From the NCBI RefSeq assembly GCF_023150065.1, contig NZ_JAKLLN010000028.1, positions 1 to 53,593 on the forward strand: a stretch of DNA of 53,593 nt. The letters run 5' to 3'. This DNA comes from Zoogloea sp. (GTDB taxonomy: Bacteria; Pseudomonadota; Gammaproteobacteria; Burkholderiales; Rhodocyclaceae). The position numbers and the translations under genes were made by a program. The notes under the pieces are model-generated. The model saw nothing but the letters and a program-made list of their open reading frames with translations. It made no database searches and was not told the origin of the DNA. This document shows, piece after piece, positions 18,636 through 26,606 of this stretch (its first letter is position 1; each line of letters opens with the position of its first letter).

Positions 18636-20096
18636 TCACAGCTTCACGCACACGTTCCGTGTCTCGGTGTAGAACTCCAGGGAATGCACCCCGCCCTCGC
18701 GGCCGATGCCCGACTGCTTGGAGCCGCCGAAGGCCGTGCGCAGGTCACGCAGGAACCAGCTGTTGATCCAGGTGATGCCCACCTCGATGTGCGCGGCCAT
18801 GCGGTGGGCGCGGGCCAGGTTGGTGGTCCAGATGGTGGTGGAGAGGCCGTAGTCGGTGTCGTTGGCCAGGGCCACCACCTCGTTCTCGCTGTCGAAGGGG
18901 CGGATGTGGCAGCACGGGCCGAAGATCTCCTCCTGCACCACGGCGGCGCTCTCGGGCAGGCCGGTCCAGATGGTGGGCTGCACCCAGGCGCCCTCGGCCA
19001 GCTCGCCGGGCATGTCGGGCACGCCGCCGCCGGTCACCACCGTGGCGCCCTCCTCCACCGCCTTGCGGTAGTAGGACAGCACCTTCTGGCGGTGCTCCTG
19101 GCTGATCAGCGGGCCGTAGTTGGCGGCGTGGTCCTCGGGCCGGCCAAACTTCACCGCCTCGGCCTTTACCTTGAGGGCGGCGACGAAGCGCTCGAAGATC
19201 GGCCGCTCCACATAGACCCGCTCGGTGCCCAGACACACCTGCCCGGTGTTGAGGAAGGCGGAGCGGAAGATGCCATCCACCGCCGCGTCGAAATCGGCGT
19301 CGGCAAACACGATGCCGGCGTTCTTGCCGCCCAGCTCGAAGGACACGTCGCGCATGCCGTCGGAGGCGGCCTTCATGATGGCGGCGCCAGTGCGGGTCTC
19401 GCCGGTGAAGGTGATGGCATCGACGCCCGCGTGACGGGTCAGGAACTCGCCGGCGGAGTCGGGCCCGAAGCCGTGCACCACGTTGTAGACGCCCTTGGGG
19501 ATGCCCACCGCGTTCATCACCTCGCCCAGCAGGGCCGCCGTGTGGGGCGACTCCTCGGAGGGCTTCACCACCACCGTGTTGCCACAGGCCAGGGCCGGGC
19601 CCACCTTCCAGGTCATCAGCAGGAAGGGGGCGTTCCACGGGCTGATCACGCCCACCACGCCCTTGGGCACGCGGACGGCGTAGTTGAGCGCGCCCCGGCC
19701 GTCGGGCGTGGACATCTGGAAGGACTCGGTGGGCACGTTCTTGACCACATCGGCAAAGACCTTGAAGTTGGCCGCGCCGCGGGGGATGAAGACGTGGCGC
19801 ATGACGTGGGACGGCTGGCCGGTGTCGGCCATCTCGGCGGCCACGAAGTCTTCGAAGCGGCGGGTGATCTCGTCGGCCACGCCGTAGAGCAGATCGACGC
19901 GCTGCTCCAGGGTCAGGCCGCCCCACTCGCCGTTCAGGGCCGCACGGGCGGCACACACCGCCGCATCCACCTCGTCCCGCCCCGCCTCGGTGATGCGGGC
20001 GATGACGCTGTTGTCCAGGGGCGAACGCTTCTCGAAGGTCTTGCCGCTGAGCCCGGCGGTGTATTCGCCGCCGATGAAATTCTGGATGAGACGCAT
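18636..20096 (-). CDS. 2-hydroxymuconic semialdehyde dehydrogenase
   Basis: A 486-residue NAD-dependent aldehyde dehydrogenase that oxidises the catechol ring-cleavage product to 2-hydroxymuconate. Catalytic Glu254 (FELGGKNAGI) and Cys288 (NTGQVCLGTERVY) are intact, and ISPWNAPFLLMTWKVGPAL is the cofactor-binding stretch. The start and end of the protein (RLIQNFIGGEY and the REGGVHSLEFYTETRNVCVKL region) fit the DmpC/XylG subgroup. It is the first gene of the operon, 16 bases upstream of the fusion gene. With no hydrolase present it commits the pathway to the oxalocrotonate branch. Confidence 0.93.
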   Translation of the reverse strand: MRLIQNFIGGEYTAGLSGKTFEKRSPLDNSVIARITEAGRDEVDAAVCAARAALNGEWGGLTLEQRVDLLYGVADEITRRFEDFVAAEMADTGQPSHVMRHVFIPRGAANFKVFADVVKNVPTESFQMSTPDGRGALNYAVRVPKGVVGVISPWNAPFLLMTWKVGPALACGNTVVVKPSEESPHTAALLGEVMNAVGIPKGVYNVVHGFGPDSAGEFLTRHAGVDAITFTGETRTGAAIMKAASDGMRDVSFELGGKNAGIVFADADFDAAVDGIFRSAFLNTGQVCLGTERVYVERPIFERFVAALKVKAEAVKFGRPEDHAANYGPLISQEHRQKVLSYYRKAVEEGATVVTGGGVPDMPGELAEGAWVQPTIWTGLPESAAVVQEEIFGPCCHIRPFDSENEVVALANDTDYGLSTTIWTTNLARAHRMAAHIEVGITWINSWFLRDLRTAFGGSKQSGIGREGGVHSLEFYTETRNVCVKL

Positions 20097-20205
20097 GCTT
20101 GAACCTCGATCAATGGTCTGAAGTGTCCGAACCCGCAGGCCCGGTATGGGAAGCAGTCTATGAATGGGGAAACATACCGTCCAATACTTAATAACTTTAT
20201 TTTCA

Positions 20206-20220
20206 ATACCTGCCAGGTAT
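20206..20220. promoter_or_regulatory. inverted repeat upstream of the meta-cleavage operon
   Basis: ATACCTG C CAGGTAT is a perfect 7-1-7 palindrome lying 110-124 bases before the first gene of the operon, in an A/T-rich island that stands out from the G/C-rich surroundings. Spacing and symmetry fit an operator for a dimeric regulator of MarR or GntR type. No regulator gene is adjacent, so the binder is unknown. Confidence 0.5.
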
Positions 20221-20322
20221 CAAAAACGAAGTCCGCAGTCGAGCTCATCCGGCCTCCCCCCGTTGAACGATCAACCTGCCCGCCCCTTGACGTCTGGCGC
20301 GTCTGGCCGCGAGAATGGGGCC

Positions 20323-20421
20323 ATGCCTTGCCTCTATACCGCCTATCCCCTGCTGCCCGCCCGTCGTCGCGCCCTGCGCGCCTGGCGCGTGGCCGTCCGT
20401 CCGGGGCCGGGATCGGGTTGA
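20323..20421 (+). CDS. possible 32-residue leader peptide upstream of EamA exporter
   Basis: A short ATG frame encodes MPCLYTAYPLLPARRRALRA followed by WRVAVRPGPGSG, rich in Arg (seven of 32). It ends just before two RNA hairpins and the exporter gene. TTGACG (20287-20292) and GAGAAT (20311-20316), 18 bases apart, would place the transcript start at or near its AUG, making it leaderless. The layout (peptide, hairpin ATCGGT/ACCGAT at 20421-20439, terminator, gene) resembles translation-controlled attenuators. No homology is recognised, and chance open frames are common at this GC content. Confidence 0.35.
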   Translation: MPCLYTAYPLLPARRRALRAWRVAVRPGPGSG

Positions 20422-20447
20422 TCGGTTAGTTGCACCGATTTCACGAC

Positions 20448-20477
20448 AGGCCGCGGATTTCCCTCCGCGGCCTTTTT
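20448..20477 (+). terminator. Rho-independent terminator in the EamA leader
   Basis: AGGCCGCGGA and TCCGCGGCCT pair in a perfect 10-bp stem around TTTCCC, followed by TTTTT CATTTT. It lies only 19 bases before the exporter start and no convincing gene ends upstream on this strand, so it probably acts as a conditional (attenuation) terminator. Confidence 0.8.
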
Positions 20478-20495
20478 CATTTTCAGGAGTCCCCC

Positions 20496-21398
20496 ATGTC
20501 ACTGCCCGCTGCCTACCTCGGCATCATCCTGATCTGGTCCACCACGCCCCTGGCCATCCAGTGGAGCACCGAAGGCACCGGTTTCGCCTTCGCCGTGCTC
20601 GCCCGCATGGCGATCGGTGCGCTGGTGGCCGGGCTGCTGGTGCTGGTGTGGCGCATCGGCTTTCCCCTGCACGCCCGGGCGCGACGGGCCTACCTGTCGG
20701 GCGGGATCGGCCTGTTCGGGGCCATGGCGCTGACCTACTGGGGTGCGCGCTACGTTAACTCCGGCCTGGTGGCGGTGCTGTTCGGCCTGTCGCCCCTGTT
20801 CGCGGCGGTGCTGGCGGCCGTTTTCCTGGGCGAACGGGCCCTCACCCCGGCGCGCCTGGCCGGCACCCTGCTGGGCGCAGCCGGGCTGGGCGTGATCTTC
20901 GTGCACGGTGACAGCCTGGGCGGCGAGCATGCGCTGCAAGGCCTGGTGGCCCTGCTGGCGGCGGTGCTGGTGTATTCGGGCAGCCTGGTGTCCCTCAAGC
21001 ACATCGGCGACGACAGCCCGCCCCTGGCCACCACGGTGGGCACCCTGACCGTCTCCCTGCCCTTCTTCGCCCTGGTGTGGCTGCTCAGCGACGGGCACCT
21101 GCCCAGCGCGGTGCCACCCCGCGCTGGCGCGGCCATCGTCTATCTCGGGGTATTCGGGTCGGTGCTGGGCTTTGCCCTTTACTACTACGTGATCAAGCAC
21201 CTGGACGCATCCCGGGTGGCGCTGATTACCCTGATCACGCCGGTGCTGGCCCTGCTGCTGGGGAATCTGCTGAATGGCGAGGTGATCGGCCTGCGCCTGT
21301 GGGCGGGCACCGGGCTGATCCTGCTCGGCCTGGCGGTGCACCAGGGCGAGATGTGGCGGCCGCTGCTGCGCCGCCTGACGGCCGGGAGCGGCGGCTAG
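20496..21398 (+). CDS. EamA-family (DMT superfamily) transporter
   Basis: A 300-residue inner-membrane protein with about ten hydrophobic segments arranged as two repeated EamA halves. Typical motifs are IILIWSTTPLAIQWS at the start, RYVNSGLVAVLFGLSPLFAAVLAAVFLGE at the end of half one, and HLDASRVALITLITPVLALLLGNLLNGE in half two. DMT exporters move amino acids or other small metabolites; the substrate is unknown. The start at 20496 follows AGGAG. A terminator hairpin and possible leader peptide lie directly upstream. Its stop codon overlaps the stop of the convergent acetyltransferase gene (CTAG, 21395-21398). Confidence 0.88.
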   Translation: MSLPAAYLGIILIWSTTPLAIQWSTEGTGFAFAVLARMAIGALVAGLLVLVWRIGFPLHARARRAYLSGGIGLFGAMALTYWGARYVNSGLVAVLFGLSPLFAAVLAAVFLGERALTPARLAGTLLGAAGLGVIFVHGDSLGGEHALQGLVALLAAVLVYSGSLVSLKHIGDDSPPLATTVGTLTVSLPFFALVWLLSDGHLPSAVPPRAGAAIVYLGVFGSVLGFALYYYVIKHLDASRVALITLITPVLALLLGNLLNGEVIGLRLWAGTGLILLGLAVHQGEMWRPLLRRLTAGSGG

Positions 21399-21949
21399 AC
21401 GGCAGAAAAAGCCGCGTGATACTCGACGCAGCCGGCCAGCCCGTCCAGGTGGCCGGGCTGCAGTTCGAGGATCATGTAGGCCTCGTCCGGCACCTCGCCG
21501 GAATCCATGTAGGAACAGCGGATGCCGTGGCGCGACGCCGGCACGAAGCCGAAGCGCGGGTAGTAAGCCGGATGGCCGAGCACCACCACCGCACCGGCGC
21601 CGGCCTCGCGGGCCCGCTCCAGCCCGGCCTCCACCAAAGCCGACCCCACCCCGCTGCGCTGGTAGCCCGGCAGCACGGCCAGGGGCGCCAGGGCCATCAG
21701 CCGCGCCCGGGGGTGGCCGGGCAGATGCACGGGGGTGAACAGGATGTGCCCCGCGATCACCCCCTTGTCGTCGGCCACCAGGGACACGTAGGGAAAGGTG
21801 TGACCGCGCAGGGCCTCCACCAGATCGGCCTCGGCATTGCCTTCGAAGGCGGCCACAATCAGTGCATGCACGGCGGCGGCATCGGCCGGGGTTTCATTGC
21901 GGATCAGCACGACAGCGGACAGTCTCGGAACATCAGGGCCCGGCAGCAT
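21395..21949 (-). CDS. GNAT-family N-acetyltransferase
   Basis: A 184-residue acetyl-CoA-dependent acetyltransferase. The fold begins at LIRNETPADAAAVHAL; the acetyl-CoA-binding motif A is LAVLPGYQRSGVGSALVEAGL, and GHPAYYPRFGFVPAS is the characteristic C-terminal strand of the YhbS subgroup. YhbS-like proteins have no settled substrate. The true start may be a few codons inside the frame, close to the first strand. The last codons overlap the exporter gene tail-to-tail. Confidence 0.85.
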   Translation of the reverse strand: MLPGPDVPRLSAVVLIRNETPADAAAVHALIVAAFEGNAEADLVEALRGHTFPYVSLVADDKGVIAGHILFTPVHLPGHPRARLMALAPLAVLPGYQRSGVGSALVEAGLERAREAGAGAVVVLGHPAYYPRFGFVPASRHGIRCSYMDSGEVPDEAYMILELQPGHLDGLAGCVEYHAAFSAV

Positions 21950-21977
21950 GCCCCACGCAGCCGGGCCCCGTCCAGCG

Positions 21978-22955
21978 TCAGCCTCGCTGCGCCGAGCTTT
22001 CCAGCCGCTCCTTGCGCAGGGACAGCACCACCGAGGTGGCGATCAGCAAGGCCACCACGCCCAGGGAGATGCCCACCGGAATCTTCACCACGTCCAGCAG
22101 CAGCATCTTGGTGCCGATGAACATCAGCACCGCCGCCAGGCCGTACTTGAGCAGCGAGAAGCGCCCGGCAAAATCGGCCAGCAGGAAGTACATGGCGCGC
22201 AGACCCAGGATGGCGAACACGTTGGAGGTGAGCACGATGAAGGGGTCGGTGGTGATGGCGAAGATGGCCGGGATCGAATCCACCGCAAAGATCACGTCGG
22301 AGATCTCCACCAGCACCAGGGCCAGGAACAGGGGCGTGGCGTAGCGCACCCACTTGCCGCCCTCCTCCTTCATCACGAAGAAGCGCTCGTGGTGAAACTC
22401 GCTGGTGATCTTCATATGCCCGCGCAGCCAGCGCAGCAGGGGGTTCTTGTCCAGGTTCTGCTCATGGTCGGCAAACCACATCATCTTGGCGCCGGTGAGC
22501 AGCAGGAAGGCACCGAACACATACAGCACCCAGTGAAACTGGCTGATCAGCCAGGCGCCGGCGAAGATCATGCCGGTGCGCATCACGATGGCCCCCAGCA
22601 CGCCATACACCAGCACCCTCTTCTGCAACTCGGGGGGCACGGCGAAGAAGGAGAACAGCAGCAGCCAGACAAACACGTTATCGACGGCCAGGGCCTTCTC
22701 GATCAGGTAGCCGGTGACGAACTCCAGGGTCCGGGCATTGGCCACCTCGCGGCCTGCCGCCCCATCCAGGTACCACCACAGGGCGCCGGCAAAGAGCATC
22801 GCCACGCTCACCCACACCACGGTCCAGATGCCGGCCTCGCGGACCGACACCTTGTGCTCCTTGCCGCCGCCCACCACAAACAGGTCGATCGCCAGCATCA
22901 CCAGCACCACGACGGCAAAGCCCGCCCACATCCACCACGTACCGATACTTTCCAT
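21978..22955 (-). CDS. TerC/Alx-family membrane protein under riboswitch control
   Basis: A 325-residue integral membrane protein with about nine hydrophobic segments. The TerC signatures are present: [12 protein letters not shown] with its membrane Asp, [26 protein letters not shown], and [19 protein letters not shown]. The Glu/Asp residues in these helices are thought to bind Mn2+ in Alx/MeeF/TerC exporters. The ATG at 22955 follows GGGAG. A longer frame reaching upstream is not real, because it reads through the riboswitch and terminator. Manganese export is strongly supported by the Mn-type yybP-ykoY element in the 5' leader. Confidence 0.92.
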   Translation of the reverse strand: MESIGTWWMWAGFAVVVLVMLAIDLFVVGGGKEHKVSVREAGIWTVVWVSVAMLFAGALWWYLDGAAGREVANARTLEFVTGYLIEKALAVDNVFVWLLLFSFFAVPPELQKRVLVYGVLGAIVMRTGMIFAGAWLISQFHWVLYVFGAFLLLTGAKMMWFADHEQNLDKNPLLRWLRGHMKITSEFHHERFFVMKEEGGKWVRYATPLFLALVLVEISDVIFAVDSIPAIFAITTDPFIVLTSNVFAILGLRAMYFLLADFAGRFSLLKYGLAAVLMFIGTKMLLLDVVKIPVGISLGVVALLIATSVVLSLRKERLESSAQRG

Positions 22956-22982
22956 CACGTCTCTCCCAAATCGGAACCAAAC

Positions 22983-23016
22983 AAAAAGGCCTTTCGTCCG
23001 GCAATGACGAAAGGCC
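22983..23016 (-). terminator. riboswitch-controlled intrinsic terminator before terC
   Basis: On the minus strand GGCCTTTCGTC and GACGAAAGGCC form a perfect 11-bp stem (23016-22988) with a 7-base loop, followed by TTTTTGTTT. It lies between the aptamer and the ribosome-binding site, so it is the expression platform: ligand binding should favour read-through. Confidence 0.88.
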
Positions 23017-23067
23017 CTTGAGTTGGTCCGGCAGGGGAGCCGGATTGCCTGAAGACACTTCGCCATC

Positions 23068-23196
23068 GCGGCAAAGGTCTTGCTCACAGTCACCCTAAAA
23101 ACCCGGCGACTGCCTGGCGGCCGGAAGAACCCCGCAGACATCGCGACATTCTTCGTACTGACGACCTACCAGCGTGGAGCTACTCCCCCTTGGGAC
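23068..23196 (-). ncRNA. yybP-ykoY (manganese) riboswitch aptamer
   Basis: The minus-strand leader contains the conserved segments in order: GGGGGAGTAGC (23189-23179), GTCGTCAGTAC a short distance later, a variable G/C-rich arm, and AGCAAGACCTTTGCC near the 3' side (about 23083-23068). These match the two loops of the yybP-ykoY class that jointly bind Mn2+. It lies between a promoter and a terminator and precedes terC, a classic target. Edges are approximate. Confidence 0.88.
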
Positions 23197-23202
23197 TCCC
23201 GA

Positions 23203-23231
23203 ACTATAGAAGCCCCCGGCGGCGGTTTCAA
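23203..23231 (-). promoter_or_regulatory. sigma-70 promoter of the riboswitch-terC transcript
   Basis: TTGAAA (23231-23226) and TATAGT (23208-23203) on the minus strand are separated by exactly 17 bases, each with one mismatch to consensus. The predicted start near 23196 lies just before the aptamer. Confidence 0.8.
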
Positions 23232-23239
23232 GGAAAAAC

Positions 23240-23761
23240 TCAGCCCTCCTCGGGCAGCATGTCCATGAAGCGGGTCTCGATGGTCGTCACGTGGGCCACA
23301 CCCACCTCGGCGGCGATGACGCGGCAGCGGGCGAAGGCCTGCAGCAGTTCATCCCGGGTGGTGGCCTGGCGCAACTGCTCGCGGATGGCCACGTCTTTGG
23401 TACGCAGGCTCTGCTCCATGGCGTCGAGCAGGTAGAAGCGCGCCAGCGCCAGGGAGCGCCGCCGGTCGGTGGGAGCCGCGGGGCGGGTCTTCGGTTCCAG
23501 CGAGGCCCGGCTGGCAGGCTCGCTGGCGTGGGGTGGATGGGGGGGAGGCACCGGTCGGGGCGTGATCAGGCCCCGCTCCAGCAGCTCGACAAGGCCCTCG
23601 CCCACCGCCGGATCGGCCACCAGCTCGGCCAGCTGGCCCAACGTGCGCCGGCCGTCCACCAGGATCAACAAGGTCCGCAGGCGCGGCGGCAGACGCCGGC
23701 CACGCGTGGCAATCTCTTCCACCCCGGCCGCCGTCTTGCCCGGAATCCAGTCCTTCTGCAT
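23240..23761 (-). CDS. hypothetical protein, two-part, Pro-rich linker
   Basis: A 173-residue soluble protein of unknown function. Residues 1-68 contain LPPRLRTLLILVDGRRTLGQLAELV, a helical winged-helix-like segment that I associate with uncharacterised betaproteobacterial proteins. A Pro/His/Arg-rich linker follows (about 69-100), then a helical C-terminal half containing FYLLDAMEQSLRTKD. No signal peptide or membrane segment is visible. It lies upstream of the terC promoter and is probably monocistronic. Codon bias matches its neighbours, which supports a real gene. Confidence 0.65.
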   Translation of the reverse strand: MQKDWIPGKTAAGVEEIATRGRRLPPRLRTLLILVDGRRTLGQLAELVADPAVGEGLVELLERGLITPRPVPPPHPPHASEPASRASLEPKTRPAAPTDRRRSLALARFYLLDAMEQSLRTKDVAIREQLRQATTRDELLQAFARCRVIAAEVGVAHVTTIETRFMDMLPEEG

Positions 23762-23859
23762 GGCGCCCTCCGCGTATTACTGAACCGGAGAGCAGAGTAC
23801 GGCATGAATAATTCAGCACGGTGACACCCGGTCGAAGGCACTCGACCCCACGGACGCGC

Positions 23860-24237
23860 CTAGCCTCCGCCGGGCCGGCGGTGACGGAAGCTGGCGGGGG
23901 CGTGGGCGAAGATCACGGAGAACACCAGGATGGACCAGAACAGCAGGGGCCGCGCGCTTTCATCGGCCACGAACCAGCCCAGCAGGGCAAACTTGACGAG
24001 CAGGGACAGGCCGGCGTACTCCCGCAGCCACACGGGGTTGGACCAGGCGTCCAGGGCGGCCATGGCGATGCCCGAGGCCACCATCAGCCTTACGAAGCCT
24101 TCGAATGGATGCCCCGACGGGGCCAGCAGCCCGGCGCCCACGCCCACCACACCGGCGATGTGGGCGGCGCGCAGCACCACCACCAGCCAGCGCCGGCCGG
24201 GAAAGTCGCGATAGCCGCAGGCCGCGTCCTTGCTCAC
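23860..24237 (-). CDS. small membrane protein, four predicted helices
   Basis: A 125-residue hydrophobic protein with probable membrane segments near 17-40, 48-64, 76-90 and 97-111. No functional motif is recognised. The GTG start abuts the stop codon of the upstream molybdopterin-domain gene with no gap (TGA then GTG), so the two are almost certainly co-translated. It is the last gene of a three-gene operon (25755 to 23860). Confidence 0.7.
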   Translation of the reverse strand: MSKDAACGYRDFPGRRWLVVVLRAAHIAGVVGVGAGLLAPSGHPFEGFVRLMVASGIAMAALDAWSNPVWLREYAGLSLLVKFALLGWFVADESARPLLFWSILVFSVIFAHAPASFRHRRPGGG

Positions 24238-25011
24238 TCAGAGGCTCCGGGCCGGCTCCCAGGCGTAGCCGCGCTGGCTCATCTCGGCGGTGATCAGGGC
24301 CATGGCCTGCTCCACCCGGGCCGCGGGGCCCTTCATGCCCAGCTCGATGTGACGACGCCCCCCCTCGCCGCCCACGCTGGGCAGGCTGAACAGGGTCGCA
24401 TCGGGGAAATCGGCAGTGATGCGTTCCATGAAGTCGATGAGATGCCCTTCCAGGGCGTCCCACACGATGATGGACGCCTCCACGTAGTCGGCCTTGTGGT
24501 GCAGATGGGCAAAGCGCGTATCGAGCACCCACTCCACCATGGGCCAGGCCATCACCGGAAAGCCCGGCACGAAGAAGTGCTTGCGGATGGAGAAGCCCGG
24601 GATCCGGTTGTAGGGGTTGGGGATGATCTCGCTGCCTTCCGGATAGACGCCCATCTGCAGGCGCTGGGGCGTGGTCTCGTCGCCGAAGCGGGCGCGGATT
24701 TCGGCCTCGGCCTCGGGGTGCAGGGCCAGAGGCAGGCCCAGGGCCTCGGCGGCGGCCTGGCGAGTGTGGTCGTCCGGCGTCGCGCCGATGCCGCCAAAGC
24801 TGAACACGATGTCGCTGGCGGCAAAGCTCTCCTTGAGCGTCTGGACCAGGCGCGGGCGCTCGTCGCCCACGTAGCGTACCGACGCCAGGCGCAGCCCCCG
24901 GGCCTTGAGCAGTTCCAGCACCTTGCCCAGGTGCTTGTCTTCCCGACGGCCGGACAGCAGCTCGTCACCAATGATGATTGCGCCGAAGGACGGCACCGCG
25001 TTGTCGGTCAT
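24238..25011 (-). CDS. molybdopterin-binding (MoaB/CinA N-terminal) domain protein
   Basis: A 257-residue protein with the MoCF-biosynthesis/CinA N-terminal fold: FGAIIIGDELLSGRREDKH at the start and FSFGGIGATPDDHTRQAAAEAL, the conserved GGxGxTPDD loop. It lacks the C-terminal deamidase domain of full CinA. Stand-alone CinA-like proteins of this size are widespread and largely uncharacterised; the fold alone does not prove a molybdopterin role. It begins directly after the TAA of the upstream EI24-type gene, and the next gene begins directly at its own stop. Confidence 0.82.
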   Translation of the reverse strand: MTDNAVPSFGAIIIGDELLSGRREDKHLGKVLELLKARGLRLASVRYVGDERPRLVQTLKESFAASDIVFSFGGIGATPDDHTRQAAAEALGLPLALHPEAEAEIRARFGDETTPQRLQMGVYPEGSEIIPNPYNRIPGFSIRKHFFVPGFPVMAWPMVEWVLDTRFAHLHHKADYVEASIIVWDALEGHLIDFMERITADFPDATLFSLPSVGGEGGRRHIELGMKGPAARVEQAMALITAEMSQRGYAWEPARSL

Positions 25012-25755
25012 TTACGTTACCTCGATGATGTTCTCGCCCTGCCGGCTCACGCGCAGGGCCGACAGGAGGTAATGGACAAAGGCCAGGCCGGAGAGTGCCG
25101 GCGCAAACAGATTGACCAGGGGCACATGGGCCATCGCCGCGCCCAGCAGACCCACCCCGAACAGCCCGCTGGAGTGGCGGGCGGGCAGATCCTTCATCTC
25201 GAAGCCGTCGGCGTGGGCCATCAGGGCGTCGTAGCGGAAGGCACGCTGGTTGAGCCACGCGGTGAGCACCAGGGAGATGATCAGCCCGACGCCCGGAATC
25301 AGCCACAGGGGCAGGCTCAGCACCAGCAGCAGCAGGAACTGGAGCACGGCCACCAGCGCGTTCCACACGCTGCCCGCCTGACTTCCGCCCTTGCGTCGGG
25401 CGATATCGGCGTAATCCTGGGCGGCCACCTTGTCGGCCATCAGGGGCAGGGCCACGGCTGCCACCAGGAAGGCCGCCGTCACGTAGATGATGGGCAGGGC
25501 CAGCACCACCAGGCCGATCTTGAACATCACCAGCGCCACCATCAGGGCACTGTCGGTGCTGGCCAGCCAGCCACCCACGAGGGGCATGGCGGTGATCAGG
25601 CCCGAACCCAGCTCGATCAGGCTGCCCCAGCTGGAGATCAGCAGGGCTGTCCAGATGCCGGTTGCGAGCAGGGTCGGCCACATGAGATGCCACAACACGC
25701 CCGGCCGGGTCAGGCTGCGGGCGGCGGAAAAATAGGAGAGCAGGACGGTTTTCAT
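25012..25755 (-). CDS. EI24/CysZ-like membrane protein
   Basis: A 247-residue membrane protein of the EI24 (formerly DUF540) family, which includes the sulfate transporter CysZ. It starts LLSYFSAARSLTRPGVLWHLMWP, a typical EI24 opening. Hydrophobic segments lie near 25-48, 70-105, 130-170 and 195-230, and the motif LTAWLNQRAFRYDALMAHAD sits before the final helices. Assignment to sulfate transport is not safe. First gene of a tight operon with the molybdopterin-domain and small membrane proteins. Confidence 0.8.
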   Translation of the reverse strand: MKTVLLSYFSAARSLTRPGVLWHLMWPTLLATGIWTALLISSWGSLIELGSGLITAMPLVGGWLASTDSALMVALVMFKIGLVVLALPIIYVTAAFLVAAVALPLMADKVAAQDYADIARRKGGSQAGSVWNALVAVLQFLLLLVLSLPLWLIPGVGLIISLVLTAWLNQRAFRYDALMAHADGFEMKDLPARHSSGLFGVGLLGAAMAHVPLVNLFAPALSGLAFVHYLLSALRVSRQGENIIEVT

Positions 25756-25819
25756 GGTGATGGGCGAGGAAGCCTGTCAGTGCGCGCGGATGGCATTCTG
25801 GCCGATCCGGCGCCGGCGG

Positions 25820-26584
25820 TCACGGGGCGGCCGCCACACCGCAGCGCTGCAGCCCGTCCAGCACCGCGTCGGCGGTGAGGGCCCGGCGCTCGGGCGTGGC
25901 CAGGGCGCGCTCCTCGTCGCGGTTGATGATGACCCCGGCCTCCAGCAGTACCGCCGGCACCGTGGCCGTCTTGAGCACCACCAGGTTGTCGTAGAAATAC
26001 ACCCCGTTGGCCTCGTCGGCCCAGGGCCGGGCGACGCCCTCCGACGACACCCCATGGTGGGTGGCCACCGGCAGCCCGGCCCGGCGCAGGGCCGCGCCGA
26101 TGGCGCTGGCGCAGGCCAAGCTCTCGTCCAGCCGGGGGTTGAGGCGCGACACGAACAGGGAGAAGCCGGCAAAACCCTCGGCGTGGCGCAGGGGCCGCCC
26201 CTGCCAGACCCAGGGCTGAAGGTACACCTCCTTCACCGAGTCGTGGTGCACCGACAGGAAGAAGCCCGCCCCCGCCGCCTCGGCCTCCCGCGGGCGGGCA
26301 CGCAGGTCGGCCATCTCGCCCCGGTGGCCGATCAGGCGCACCGGCGTGCCGGCCGTGGTCAGCCGGGCCGCGATCACCCCCGCCAGGGCGTGGTTGTATT
26401 CAAACTCGGTGATGCCGTAGGCGCTGGTGGCGCCGGGCTTGTCCAGGTAGTGGCCGACGTCGACGGCCACCGGCACGCCGGCGATGGCCGGTGTAGCCAT
26501 CAGGGCCAGGGCCAGCCACGCCGCCCTGCGCCACGCACCTGCCGGTAGCGGCAGCCCAGCCGCAGGTTTCAAGATGCCGTCCAT
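25820..26584 (-). CDS. N-acetylmuramoyl-L-alanine amidase (Amidase_3)
   Basis: A 254-residue exported murein amidase that cuts the peptide stem from N-acetylmuramic acid. A signal peptide covers about residues 1-36 (cleavage near PAIAG). Zinc ligands appear to be His45 (VAVDVGHYLD), Glu60 or Glu62, and His113/His114 (FFLSVHHDS), with catalytic Glu in VLLEAGVIINRDEE. Only the catalytic domain is present; there is no AMIN or LysM targeting domain, so it may work in the periplasm with a partner. GGGAG precedes the ATG. Confidence 0.88.
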   Translation of the reverse strand: MDGILKPAAGLPLPAGAWRRAAWLALALMATPAIAGVPVAVDVGHYLDKPGATSAYGITEFEYNHALAGVIAARLTTAGTPVRLIGHRGEMADLRARPREAEAAGAGFFLSVHHDSVKEVYLQPWVWQGRPLRHAEGFAGFSLFVSRLNPRLDESLACASAIGAALRRAGLPVATHHGVSSEGVARPWADEANGVYFYDNLVVLKTATVPAVLLEAGVIINRDEERALATPERRALTADAVLDGLQRCGVAAAP

Positions 26585-26606
26585 GGGCGCTCTCCCGGTG
26601 TGCGGA

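Noticed and set aside
20200-20220. A sigma-54 promoter (TGGCAG...TTGAA on the minus strand) for the meta operon
   Set aside because: The -24 and -12 parts are two bases too close, and the conserved GC of the -12 box is missing.
22956-23141. N-terminal extension of terC to 23141
   Set aside because: The added frame reads through the riboswitch and its terminator, which are noncoding.
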